From assembly GCA_002633005.1 (NCBI GenBank), contig NMRA01000429.1, positions 124,001 to 188,000 on the forward strand: 64,000 nucleotides of DNA, written 5' to 3'. This DNA is from Phoronis australis. Lineage: Eukaryota; Phoronida; Phoronidae. The position numbers and the translations under genes were made by a program. The notes beneath the pieces were generated by a model. It was given only the letters and a program-made list of their open reading frames with translations. It was not told where the DNA came from and did not search any database. Positions 33,420-45,837 of the stretch are shown here, one piece after another. Position 1 is the stretch's first letter, and every line of letters begins with the position of its first letter.

Positions 33420-33479
33420 GCCTTGGTGACGTCAGTCCGTCGGCTCAACGGCCTGGGTGACGTCACTCCGTCGGCTTAA
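33420..33479 (+). repeat. Two-copy tandem repeat containing TGACGTCA
   Basis: GGCCTTGGTGACGTCAGTCC and GGCCTGGGTGACGTCACTCC each followed by GTCGGCT. Each unit has a full CRE-type palindrome. GC-rich flanks could be promoter-like, but no transcript start is evident. Confidence 0.7.
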
Positions 33480-33544
33480 TTTCACTCCCTCCGGCTTCTG
33501 TCGCGTATATAACTCATTGGGCCTGTCGCCGCCAAAATTAATGA

Positions 33545-33860
33545 TGCCTCATGAAAAGATGTTAACTCTTCCTTGAATAAACTAAATTATATACCCCGGT
33601 GTTGGAAAATTGGCTTTCTTCATTTATTCTGATGCTAAAATTGCGATACGCTCTTTGAGCGCCATTGCGTCACCTATTGGCCCATTTCCATGTTCTTCAA
33701 TCAACTGTGAGGTTGCGTACGTGTCATAACAATTCAAAGTAGTTTCATTTCGTTGCAATTTTTTGCTATTTTAATACCAGAAAACCCAATTTCAGAACAA
33801 ACTCTCGAGCGATATTGCAAAATCTTAGGAAACGGCGTGTACGTGCGCGTGTCACGAATA
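33545..33860 (+). repeat. Dispersed repeat, copy 2
   Basis: Diverged second copy of the repeat at 13860-14210 (AACTCTTCCTTGA, TAAACTAAATT, GCGTCACCTATTGGC, TACCAGAAAA in the same order). Confidence 0.7.
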
Positions 33861-35479
33861 TGCACTGTTTTCAAATCGACGGCAGATTTTCCTTTGTTAC
33901 AAAAGGCGGAGAATTGCGATATTAACGTTTATTAGATTCTTTACGTCTATAAACGGCTGTAACGGGCAATGTGAATGTCGCTTCATACCCAGATTTTGCA
34001 GGCTCTCCTGCAGGTTGTTAGCTCTAAGATTCAAGACGAGGTGACGAGCTGAGCACGCGGGTTGTGTGAAATTTCGGTGTCTAACGGAGCTCTACACACG
34101 GCTACCTCAGAAGCTGTGTGTTGACGATATTCTTCATACAGCTAGCTGGCTTTCTACTTCGGTATGTACATTTTTTATGTAAATTTTGTAAATACATCTG
34201 TATACTTTGTGCTCTATACAATATTCTAAATGCATTCTTAGTTTTCACTTTAAGAATATCTGATTACCGTACTTAAGTTGTGTTACGGCACGGTCAAGTG
34301 TTCTGGAAAGAAATTTGTACTACCCGGGGAAACATCCTGCAGCCGCAAACGTTGCATTCTAAAATCTGACAGTGACATAATCTGCTTGAAGCTTTGAACA
34401 CAGTCTCTTCAAGAACTATTCCTGTGTCTTGCGATGAACACCAATGTTCACTCTTAGGTGTATCTATCCCCTTCGGCGTTTCCCAACTAGCTGTTACCCG
34501 TGCGGCTAGTAGCGTATAAAATTGAGTAATTCTTTCACAACAGCTTTCAGTTAGCAAACACTGAATTAGCATGTGCTCTCACGTCCTCGGTGCCCCGTCA
34601 ATTAGCTTTATTGCCAGCCCCAAAAGCCGGTAACGCAGTGGTTTATTTATTACTGTCTTCTCAATATTCGCACTCACGAATACTTCAAAGGCGTTACAAA
34701 TTGTTTCTAATGACACAGACTTCGTTTCACTTTTATATAAGCATTGGTTAGGATGGGAATAATTCATTTTGAAGCAGAACTCAGAATAATGAACGTCTAC
34801 ATGGCAACCCGCCCTACACCAATCCTGACTTAGTCAAGAGCTTATCCGACGAAGACTTCAAGGGTCGGATCGTTAGGTTTCACAGGCCATCAGTTTGAAC
34901 CGGAATGCACTGACCAAGGAATACTAGAGAGGCGCCGTGATCATGCACATGCAAGGAACGTATGGATAGTTCTTTGATAAGCCGGAATTCGTCAGAGAAA
35001 TCACTGTCGACGAAATGCCGGCAACAGACAAGGACGTGTTTCACGGTCTTTTACTTGCTATTAACAGTGTACCTTTTATTCTTTACCACCGTGAGCCACT
35101 TTCTAAGCATTTCGGGCTCTCGATGAAGTCGAAAAAACGATATACCCGCTTTCTTCGCAGCATCATCGTTTGGACAAGCGGGAGCAATGCACATCAATAT
35201 AGCGACATTCATTCTACAGACGAACCACTGACGTAGCTGCGTCGTTTCTCACCTTACTCACAAGTTAACGCAACATCACTAAGCAAGATGAGGTCTACCG
35301 TATAAGAGGCAACGTGGATATAGGGCGATTAAGACGGTAAAAAAGACTAATTAAATCGGGTGGCAGTTTAAAGTTATTAAGATTTACTACCATTGCTTTT
35401 CACAATGACTATTTTCACGAGATATTATGTTTGGTTTTGGATCAAAATTTAACATGACATCCTTTAGGTTACCATTACG

Positions 35480-35725
35480 CACTCTTGCATACATGGTGGC
35501 ATTCAAATATGCATACATGTATAAAGATATGTACATGAATGCATACATGCATGCGTACGTGTATAAATACATGTACATCCACACATGCATGTTAACGCAC
35601 ACTTCTATGCATACATACGTGCACACATGCACACGCAAATATCAATACATACATACATTCGTACGTTAACACAAAATTCACATATACATTCATAAAACCA
35701 ACATACATGCAACATACTTACATAA
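35480..35725. repeat. Degenerate ACAT/GCAT tetranucleotide microsatellite
   Basis: About 250 bases of CATACATGCATGCGTACG-type sequence with a four-base periodicity. Open frames over it on both strands are by-products of the repeat. Confidence 0.9.
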
Positions 35726-35837
35726 AACTGTATGAATACGTTCGTTTTCTCATTATATAATTTCTTTATATATTTCGATGACATTGTAAACTACAATCAA
35801 TACAAACACCACTGTCTGTTGCATTTAGATGAAACTT

Positions 35838-35912
35838 CATCACTACAACCACCAATACAACCACAACAACCGCAACAACAACAACAACTATACAACAACA
35901 ACAACCTCTTGT
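35838..35912 (+). repeat. CAA trinucleotide repeat
   Basis: Run of CAA/CCA/ACA triplets (CAACAACAACAACAACTATA and neighbours). It produces glutamine- or asparagine-rich chance frames. Confidence 0.9.
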
Positions 35913-37383
35913 ACTACTCTCATTTCTGTTTCTACCTCTACAGCTTTCATAGGCTGGTTAAAGAGTACCCTTCTACTCCTCTTTACTTACATAAGTGTAC
36001 GAACCAGTCCCCCACACTTTACGTGCAGAATCTGTACACTCTCTCTTTGGACATATGTATCTATAACAGAAGACATTCGTTATACATAAGCGAAACTACT
36101 GTTTCAAGTGCGACCAGTTTCAAGAAACAAACCTCTAAGTTCATTTCTGTAACTCCAATGGACTGGGCATCCATTCTCAGTTATAGAAATATCGCCCACG
36201 ACAGCAGCATGCACTGTCTGGTCGCTACGAAATAACGCATTAAATAACAATGTCGTTCAACTTCTAGTTGATAAAGCTTACTTTGAACATGTAAATGTGG
36301 TTCTAAAAAGAATCTTCACAGCACTACTCTAACCACATTAGGACATACATGTACATCGGTAAATGTCACTTCCTTTAGCATACTACATGATTGCAGGACA
36401 AAGGAAGTTGTGTCGCATTTCCGTAGTGAAGCCACGGAGGAGTTCAATAACTTTTGCTCCACCCTAAAAACGAGATGTCACAAGATTCCGCGAGATATGG
36501 CAACGTATTTTCAATAAGTCGCATGTGATTTTAAAACCCCGCGAGACAGTTATTGAATTTTACCCTGACTATTCGTGACAACGTGTTAATGGACATTTTT
36601 GAGCGATCAAAGAAAACAAGCATATTCGGGTGTAATTGTTGCTAATTTATTCCACATGTTTTGATACTTCATTTCACTTATTAACTCTGTCACTTGCCCG
36701 TAAACTATGTGTGATGCTATGAGCTGAGTATATACTGTATACTGCCGAGTAAACATGTACTAACTCGGTGCAGCATAATAACACAACTACAGTGTATGTA
36801 ACATACGTGGTGCGACTTTATCAGTGGTTGCAACCCTTCCTCTGTTTGCAATCGCGCAGCCAAATTCACTCTCTCAAAGTGAAGGTAACATTTCGTAAGT
36901 TTCTTTGCGTATATGCGTTTTCATTAAATTTTGCTAAGTTCATAAACGTTTTGTGGTATTCAGCGGGGGACCTTTGACGGATGAATAATTGGCTGATGTT
37001 TAAATTGAAAAATAAAACCGATGTCACTCACACAGTAATCCGAAAACAAAGCCCATTTATTCTGGCACTTGCTCATCAGTATGCATGTATTTGTCTTAGA
37101 AAAGAAGGCTTGTCCACAGTTATCGAAAAGTCCTTGCGGTAACATTTTATTTGCAGCTCGACCTACCTCGCACTTTCAGCTGTGCCTTTTTAAAACTACA
37201 GGTATGAAAGGAATTTTTAAGTTAATAATTTCATTTTATGTTTGAAAATAAAACCGGCAAAACGTGAGTGAAAGAAACCAAGATTTAGCTTTGTAGTATG
37301 GTTTCCGTTAATAGTTTTTCACGTTTGGCTGTTTTAGTGTTCATGTAATGTGTACTTTCACGCTGTAAAATAATCTCACTCAC

Positions 37384-37459
37384 GGCTGACCCCTGCCATA
37401 GAAGTAGTCACTGCATTGTCCAGTTGCGTCGCTGTTCAACACTTGACAGAAGAGTGAAC
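37384..37459 (-). CDS. Possible orphan exon, cysteine-bearing extracellular segment
   Basis: Acceptor TTTCAG and donor GTGAGT frame a 76-base stop-free stretch (starts phase 1, ends phase 2) reading SLFCQVLNSDATGQCSDYFY then GRGQP. Good splice sites and an extracellular look, but no named domain. It lies 6 kb upstream of the LCCL exon on the same strand and could be a 5' exon of the phosphatase gene; an exon linking phase 2 to phase 0 between them would be needed and was not found. Confidence 0.4.
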
Positions 37460-37624
37460 CTGAAATGTACATGAAAGGCATGGTCGTGTTTATGATTCCA
37501 TTTTCAGACAAAGTATTGTGCGAAGTATATGATAAACTGAAAACACTTTTGCAGTAATTTTGGAGAAAATAACACTTTCTCTATTGATTTCTGGCTGCTA
37601 ACAGGGCTTTTAAACTCGAAATCA

Positions 37625-37770
37625 CATGCGCGCACCCAGCCTAAAATATAGGGGGGCTCGATTTTTTCGATATGCTGACCTTTTAGTGGAAGAAATCAAC
37701 GGCGACTCGGACTTTTTGTTTCACTGTTCGAGCCTCCCGAGCCTCCCCCCCCCTCTTGGTGCGCCCATGG
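37625..37770. mobile_element. MITE, 146 bases, G/C-run termini
   Basis: Starts CATGCGCGCACCCAGCCTAA with a GGGGGG run, and ends with a CCCCCCCCC run then CTTGGTGCGCCCATGG, an imperfect inverted terminus. A longer member of the family in the opposite sense lies at 61581-61838. Confidence 0.7.
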
Positions 37771-38696
37771 ATTAGACTCGAAATTGTTTTTGTCTATTTT
37801 TACTTTTTTACTAGTACATTAATAACTACGTAATTCTAGTTCTCAGTTTATTACCCCGGTATTAACTTTAGAATTTTAAACCTCGGCCCCGGAGCTTGGT
37901 AATGCAAAAGTTTCGATTAGCAAGGAAACTCATTTATGGTTAAGCATAACACTGTCACATTTGTAACGAAACTTTTTTACGTTTCGTGCGACATCGTCTA
38001 CAACACGTGCGACTCCTGTCTTCACGCATTCACTATTGAGCGGATTCCACTCTGGCGATGCCCAAGTGCAGCTGAAGGCACTTGCTATGGATTTTTGCGA
38101 TCTACGCGTTCCACAGCAATTGGGCAATCAGGATTCTTTAAACGTGGTGGGCCTACTGAGGTTGTCCCCTCGAGATAAAAGTTCTGCATATATTACGGTC
38201 GTAGGACAATTTTTACGCCCGTGCTTTACGAGCAGAATTGCTATATCCGCTTGTAAAATCGGATCATGCCAGCTCTGAAAAAGGTTGTACTCTCGTAATG
38301 CACGCCCGTAATTAAGCTCATTAATTACGCTCATGATTGACGAAGTGTAAAAGAGAAGCAAACCTCATCGTTGCCCTGCGAAGGAAAATATTTGTCCGTG
38401 AATCACGTTTGTAAACTACGTGCCTTCTTCACGTAACCCGTATGTCAGTAACCTTTCTTGGAGCAGGTTACTAATGTCGTTGGAATGATTGCCTATTCAC
38501 TCGTTATACGTTTTTTCAGGACGTTGACGAATATTGGATTTTTTACAAGTATCCGTGTCCAACAATATACGAACTTTGAAGAAAAGGCCTAGCAGAGCTT
38601 GAAATCTGTTATCTAATTTTAGGTTGTAATGTGTACCATCTTCGCAAATCATTATGTATTCGATAAAACACACTTTTAGTGTCTCGAATGACTTAC

Positions 38697-38842
38697 AATA
38701 ACATAAGAATAGAAATTAATTTGTAGTGGAACAGAATTCATGGAATGGATGTCCAGCCCCAGTGAACACGGTTCGTTTTTTTCCAGCACCATTGCTTTTA
38801 ATACCGGTGGACAAGGCACCGTTTTCAGGTCATCGGATGTTC
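38697..38842 (-). CDS. Possible orphan exon, unassigned
   Basis: Minus-strand stop-free stretch between TCTAG and donor GTAAGT, reading TSDDLKTVPCPPVLKAMVLE, then KNEPCSLGLDIHSMN, LQINFYSYVI. It looks protein-like with two cysteines, but I recognise nothing and the same DNA is open in other frames. Could be a 5' exon of the phosphatase gene, another gene, or chance. Confidence 0.25.
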
Positions 38843-41223
38843 TAGATTTGACGATTTGTTGAGAAAATATTGTGTCCCAGGTCCCCACACAAATGTGAAT
38901 GTGCTACCTTCAAACATGAAGCATGGTTTTAAGGAAACAATATATATGTTGACAAACAATCCAAACATACATGTGTGGCGGGGCCATGTGATAAAAGGTA
39001 ATTGTTTCCAACTGGAGAGTATCGTGAAGTGTTTTACCAGGTCTTGCGCATGACCATAGTGCTGGATGTTACCTGTCCGTCGAGAGCATAACAATGTTGT
39101 GTTGAGTAGGACAATTCGGAGAAACTAAAACTGTAAGTTTATCATGGGCCAAGAGAAATCACTCGTTACAAACAATACACGGAAGGTCTCCTGTCACATT
39201 TTCGTCAAGACTGTGACAGAGTGGAGAAAAAATTTCGTGTTTTACACCAGTCAGGAGGATCCAGGTTTTTTTAAAAAGGGGGGGGGCAAATCAACAAGTC
39301 GAAAATTCGAGATTTGTATTCACTAATATCAAGGGAAAAAGGAGTCCGAAACCCCATTCAACCCCCGCCCTTGGATCCGCCTACGATATCGCTGTGATCA
39401 CTTATTGGCGTGTTTCTCTATCAGTGAGAAAAACACTCCTTTTTATTTGCCCTCAAGATAGTTCATCAGATATCGCCTGGAGACTTCAGTCACGTGATAT
39501 GAACTATGTCATTGGGTCCAACAGATGGCGTCAGACGTCCGACGCCTCATCGAATTCCTGTTCATCAAGATGTCTTACCTCAAAAATAGCAATTCTGGTC
39601 AGGTGTCTATTTTTATGTGCTCAGAATTATGATTCAAGCACATAAGTCATTGGGTATAGTCTTTTTTCACATCTGATAACCCCTAGATTCAAGACCCGGA
39701 TTAAAGTTCCAAAGTTCGTGTAAAACTTCAATTTCAATACATAATCGAAACTTCGAATTTGACTGGGACTTAAAGCTTTATGATAGACTCATCGAGTAAA
39801 ACTGAGATAGATCCAACTAAACGGAGCTCCATAAAAAAAACACAAAAGTTATATTTTGAGTTAAGGTCATACAAAAGTAGCACGGAAAATGTCAAAAGCA
39901 ATATCGAGTCTGGGATCAAAATTCAACCAAGGCCTTGATATTTGATATTTTCAGAAAATGTAAAACAGAAATTATTGAATCTTGAATTCGGAGAGTGGAT
40001 TACGAACACTAGGTGTGGTGTAATATACTGTACCAAACCAATTTGCTTATGCATACATTTAGAAGTCAACCGTGGCATTATTACCATTTTTGAAAGTGTT
40101 TTGGACAATTTTGCATGTTCTACTTACCATTTTAAACATTTTATTCGATTTGTATGACCCGATATTAATAGATGAAATAGTAATTTCTCAAACCGGAAGT
40201 TCGAAAATGTTCTCTTATCCCAAACGTGCTGCATTCACTCGCTTTCCGTTCTAATAACTTTGCGCAATGGCTACAACGTGATCGGGGAAAGCTAATGCAG
40301 CAGTGTTTGCATTGGGCGACTTGCTCAACTTCAAATGTTCAAAATATCTAATAAAGTATTAAGTAAAAATCCCAAATTGGCTTTAGGTAACATCATCCTT
40401 TATTATGCAGCACCAAATAGGAGCACCGCTTTGCCCAACTAATACTGATGTCCGTCTGTAACATTTGCTTTCCTGAAAACTATGAAGTAGATTTGTGTCC
40501 TTTAAAATAGCTTTCCTCCAAAACTAAAACACCACAAATTGCGAAATTACCACAGTGGAGACTGGAAGTTTTTGGAGTTTATGCGCTTCTGGAAAGTTTC
40601 TTTTTTTCGAGAGGGGTATTTCAAGAAATAGTGAACTTAAAACGGCGATTCTAACGTGGTTTTATTTTCAAATCGAAATTCAAACCTGGTATGCGAAACG
40701 CACAAAGACTGTTTTATTATCGTTACTCGCAATTAAGAGAGTACGTACATGTCCAAAATGTTGAAAACGTTTTCCTCCGAATTACAGCTTCGATAAATCC
40801 AGAATTTATTTCAAACAGTCGACTTCACGACTGCCGCGTTTCCGCAGTACAATGTTTTTACCGAAACGACTAACGTTGTGTACTGTACGCTCATAGTAAG
40901 TTTATTTGTTTCGGTGTTCAGTTGATCTTCTCTTTTGTAGTTGTACCACAAAGGGCTGGAAGCAAACGTCGCATGGTATATCTATCGTGTTCTACGCCGA
41001 TAACGCGTTATTTATATATGTTAGCAAACAGGGGCTGTGGCAATAAATAGCAAATATGTTAAAAGTAAAATGGATAACTCTTTTTGAAAAACAATTATAA
41101 TATTATGACACTAAAGGGAAGAGACAAATCATTCAGCTCATCTGTTTTCTAACTCGTCTGAAATCTGACAGGGCGCTATTGCATTAGATCTAACACTTTA
41201 GCTAAACATCCTTATGAATCATA

Positions 41224-44058
41224 TAGTCGGTGGGCCAAATCTCGTAGCGTTCATCCTTGTGAGTACTTTGGGGGGGCAACCTAGTTTTTTCTATGTGGCT
41301 AGATAATATACCTATAAATCAAATTCCAAAAAGTTCCCACGTCTACACTTGCACATTTTTTTTAAAAAAGGTGTTTTTGTTGCACAAAAGATGATGCACA
41401 TTCCTGCCACTTGATGACGCTTTTCTATTGAATTGACCAATCAGAGAGCCAGATTGTATTGTTGTGCTTAGTTACTTCAATATGGCTGCTCCCATGGAGC
41501 GTGATGCCTGTATAATTCAAGGTTTATCAAACAGCACAAAATTGTGATGTCAGAGCCTAAAGAAGCTTAGGAAAGCTTCCTGACGAAATCTGATTGACTG
41601 TGGAACTCTGTAGATCAGTAGATCAAAAAGCAGAAGAGGTGTCACAAAGCTGCATGTCCTGGTAGCCTACACAGTATACTGCTGAGTGCTGTACTGTAGA
41701 CTAGAAGACCAAGTGTTAGACCAGAAAATTGCAAGGACATAGAACGGCATAGCAACGTTTCAAGGCACCAACAGTAGTACTAAAGCTGAAGTTGCTGAAA
41801 GTGATACAGATGTTATCCAATATTTCCCAAGAAAATCATTTATACTTCCAAAATCTGAAACACCCAATTAACCTGAACAAGATAGGAACATTCTGAAACA
41901 TGAGTGCATCATTTGTTAGCAGGAAAAGTACATTATGGGCCACATTTCAAGAAAGAGAAAGAAGTATAGCTTTCAAAAACAGGTACGTGTTTTTTAAAAA
42001 TACATCTTGGTGTTTTCCATGTGTGTTTCAGTATTATCACCAGTTGTTTTTTAACTTGTCCAGCCCCTTGGCTGCCTAGGCCTTAGACAATACTGCTGAC
42101 CCAGTAGAGACGATGATCATACCATAGGTACTTCATATGCCGGATACTTTTCAGCAAATTATGTTCCTATAAGTTTAGAAGTACCGCGTAGAGAGATGCC
42201 TCTGAGGATGTCGTAAATGATTTCATTTGTTCCCAGTTTAAACAAATACTCCTGCAATCCTGTTTTTCGAACACTCCATTCAGTTGCCTCATCGACACTG
42301 CTTGCGCTAAGCACTTTAAGTCAAAAACTTTTGAGAAGGTTAAATGGAGTAGATGGTTGCAAACAACATGCCCAAGTGGCCGTCATCCCCTGCTGTGGTC
42401 TCAATTTTTTGTAAACATTAATTACTTAGGTAGCTGCAATGATAATTAAATTAAAGTGCCTAAGTGGCCATCGTCGCCGTCGAAATTTGAGGACGATGGA
42501 AGGAAGCCAGTGTCCATTTCGTCAAACGTCGATTACCTTACATGTAAGTGTAAATCGATTGACTATGGTTTGAGCATCTGATTTAGAAAAATTAAATTTC
42601 AATCATTGCACTGGTATATCAGCTGATTTATTTTCACTTGCATCAACTTATCTAATTATTAGACGATCAGCATTATTAGGCTACAGATCAGACGGCATGT
42701 AACTTTGTCAGGCTGGTGGTGGATCAGTTCCTGATAAGTCCGTCTGAAAAAGTTGCATGCCAACTCACTCATAGTTGAATGTTAAATTAGTGTTAACAGT
42801 TCGGGTTTTTTTTCAGTTGGACTTATATCGCAAGCAACAGCTCAGTCCAGAGCCCTGAATATGCAAATGAAATTCAAAGATAAAGACCTTGTGTCTTAGA
42901 ATGTGAATTGAGGCTAGTGTTCAATAATTCACTTGCTGACTCTAATTAACACAGCCCATTATAACATATTTTGAATCATACGTTTGCCCAAATAGTGCCC
43001 GCCTCCAAACAAGGACTTAGTGTTTGACCCTTCATTGCCTGCGGGCTAATCACCAGTGTGCAGTGCTGTAACCTCTAATCGACCATAGTTGGCTCCTTGG
43101 CGGTGGAGCTTTGCAGTTAATATGTATGGCAATGACCGCATCTCCATTGACAGTACTAAACGATGAACGCTGCAAGTGTAAAAAGAAAATGTGTGCTGGG
43201 AAACTGAGTTTGTGCTGCAATACTGGGTCAAACTGCACAGAAATGTGCAGCTGTGACAACTTTAGTAACATCAGCAACACTGACTGCATAACATTGGATA
43301 GTTCTTTGACAAGTCAACCCTAAATAGACCTTCAACCCCGTTATTTCCTTTTTTGTATTAAAAAGTTAATTTTATTTGTTGATTAAGTCATAGAAAGTAC
43401 ATACTTTGATCATTGTCATGTATTTGTCTCATACTGCTTGATAAACGCTGTCAGAATAATCTATTATTTTCATACAGTCTTTGTGCAGTCACAGAGATCG
43501 TTCAACTATATTGTTTTTGTACTATAACGTATTTCTGGTGTATTATGCAAACAAGATGTATTTTACAACATTAGTCAATGTTTTAGTCATTGAGGCACAA
43601 ATTTTTCCCAGTCTCAAGTGTTTTGTGTTATTTTTGTTGCCTGACAATGCCAGAATAACTTCCTAGTAACATTCAGACTTAGTTTGCATTTTTGCCACTA
43701 GGTGTCTCTTTACGTTTTTTAAATTTCAGTGTTTACAATTAATTTACAATAGTAAAACATGTAATGTGAGTGTAATATTGTTCAATACAATGGCACTCAT
43801 GGGACCATATTACTTGTTTTACAAAAAAGTCACCAAAACTGTTGTTTTTACAAATATAAGTTTACTAAGCTCTTTGGTGATTATTAGGTAACTTCAAACT
43901 CAAATTTCTCAAAAATGTGCAACTTTATATGTGGGAACTTTTTAGATTTTGAAAACACTCTAATAAATGAATTAAAAACCACCAAAATAAAATTGCCCCC
44001 CTAAAGTACTCACAAAAACCATTTTCTAGAGGCCCTACAAAATCTGGCCCACCGACTA
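41224..44058 (+). mobile_element. DNA transposon, copy 2, both inverted termini present
   Basis: Starts TAGTCGGTGGGCCA and ends TGGCCCACCGACTA. Inverted homology extends about 60 bases inward, including GTGAGTACTTTGGGGGGGCA on the left against its complement on the right. Length 2835 bases. If the outermost TA is the target duplication, insertion was at a TA dinucleotide; this cannot be decided here. The interior is over 90 percent alike to copy 1 by eye but lacks its 27.5-27.8 kb segment and has an intron-like insertion at about 42545-42825. Coding capacity is broken by stops. Confidence 0.88.
43111..43323 (+). pseudogene. Transposon cysteine-rich (CXC-like) tail, copy 2
   Basis: Open frame ending in [18 protein letters not shown], then NTGSNCTEMCSCDNFSN and a short serine/threonine tail. 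Same CXC-like spacing as copy 1, here in one uninterrupted frame but with the last CDNC cysteine changed to phenylalanine. Upstream frames are interrupted. Confidence 0.6.
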
Positions 44059-44886
44059 TCAAGGCAACTTGATAAACTGAGTTTTGAGCTATAACGAACT
44101 GTCAGTTTTTTCTAATTCCAGGAATCACTTGTACTTTGAGTAAGGAATGGGCCAAGACAATAAATAGTCAAAATCAAGCGTTGGTTTAATTGAAGGAAGG
44201 CAGGTTTATAGCAGCTTTAACAGCAATGACATAATCACATTAACGAACAAAATGGATTTTTACTGCCGAAGTTTAACCTGTATTACATCAACTGCATTTC
44301 ACTGCAGTAATTCTCAACACAACAGAAATGTAAATGCAAAGAAGAGTTGCTGCATGACATGTAATTAATCGAAATATGTTTGAAGTCATGGACACATTTA
44401 TTTTAATTACGTAGTCAATTCGCACAACCACGTGGATCAACAAAAGTAGATGATGATGGTTGATAGACTCAAAATGAACCAAGTTACATGAGCACTTCAA
44501 TTAAAAAGCAGGTACTGTATCACACTTTTGGAGTCAAATGTAGGCAAACAGTGGTCAAGGACTGTTGGTTTACACATATAAAAAGTAAAATGTCAGACTT
44601 ATATGCTGTACGGTAAATGAGTAAGATCAAAAATATAGCCGTGTCCTTTTGTATTGACAACAGTCTATATCCACGTCAAGCTACTATGCAAAGGTAACTT
44701 TAAAATCAATGTCAAATATTCACTGAAGCAGTGATAGTTCTTCTGATAGATCAAATAACATTTGTTGTCATTGCAAAACCATTGATCGTCAAGGCAGTGA
44801 ACTTGGTGGCCCCTGGAAGTCATGTGTCAAGTTTGTGCACGCCTTGTTTTTCTCTCAAGCATCTGATAATTATGGACACCGGTGGC

Positions 44887-45146
44887 ACTGGAGTATACAC
44901 CTTTCTTAATCCTTGACAGCATTACTCTTGGATTTCTCACTGAAGTACCTATGTAGCCTGTAAGTGTAAAATATTGTGAAAAGTTACAATATAATTGAGC
45001 ACTGAAACACTAAATCCTACTGGAGTATAGACCTTTCTTAATCCTTGACAGCATTACTCTTAGATTTCTCACTGAAGTACCTATGTAGCCTGTATGTGTA
45101 AAATATTGTGAAAAGTTACAATATAATTGAGCACTGAAACACTAAA
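44887..45146 (+). repeat. Tandem duplication a, 132-base unit
   Basis: Copies at 44887-45018 and 45019-45146, each beginning ACTGGAGTATA and ending GAGCACTGAAACACTAAA, nearly identical. Confidence 0.95.
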
Positions 45147-45837
45147 ACCAAAAATACAGTGCAAAGAAAACCACCATTGGGTACAAGTAATGATAACTGT
45201 ATCTAAACCACCAACGAAATGCTAGTATCAACAAGTGTGAGAGTTTGCAAGTTAGAAAGATGGTGCAAGAACTAATGCACGTATTGCCATATCTTCATCG
45301 CATCATGATAACTTTTGATGGCCATTGCCACTTTATGGTTTAAGTGGATCCTAGAGTTCCAAGACAAGAAATTGAACTCATGGCAACATGGTTATGTCCC
45401 AAGTGCTACTCAGCAGCCGGTCATACTATTATCGTCTTTTAACAAGCAGTAAGAAACCTACATTGAGAGAAAATAAGAGTTGCATTTTCAAAGAAAAATT
45501 TCTGCGGCTATAAACCCTGTTATCCGCGCAACTTAACTTTTGATTTTAACCACTTTCCACATTCAGATGAGAAATAAGTTTTGGTCTTGCAAAGAACTGT
45601 CAGTTCATTATGGTTGTGACCATGTCAGGTGAATGAAATGGCATGCTGTGACACGTCAACCTAAAGAAACCCTCAAGTAGTAACAAATTGCTGGAGATTT
45701 TCAAGCCCAAAATTCACACCTTATTTTTATCAAGGAACAATTCGAGATCAATATCATACTAATGGTACATGGTCTAAATAAACAGTTGGTTTTCGTGACA
45801 TAAGGCATTCCTATATCTACTTTAAATTCCAATAGAG

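Larger units (their letters stand above)
31389..41223. other. Gene-poor region
   Basis: About 10 kb with no confident gene. Contents with separate entries: tandem repeats at 32.9 and 33.4 kb, dispersed repeat at 33.5 kb, microsatellites at 35.5-35.9 kb, MITE at 37.6 kb, two possible orphan exons, and a SINE-like tail at 39366. Overlapping open frames at 37930-38361 on both strands show no domain. Confidence 0.4.

Noticed and set aside
35480-35725. Regularly spaced repeats, checked as a CRISPR-like array
   Set aside because: It is a degenerate four-base microsatellite with no spacer/repeat structure, in an animal genome.
35732-36235. 167-codon plus-strand open frame
   Set aside because: It runs over the CAA repeat and has no domain, splice or codon pattern of a gene.
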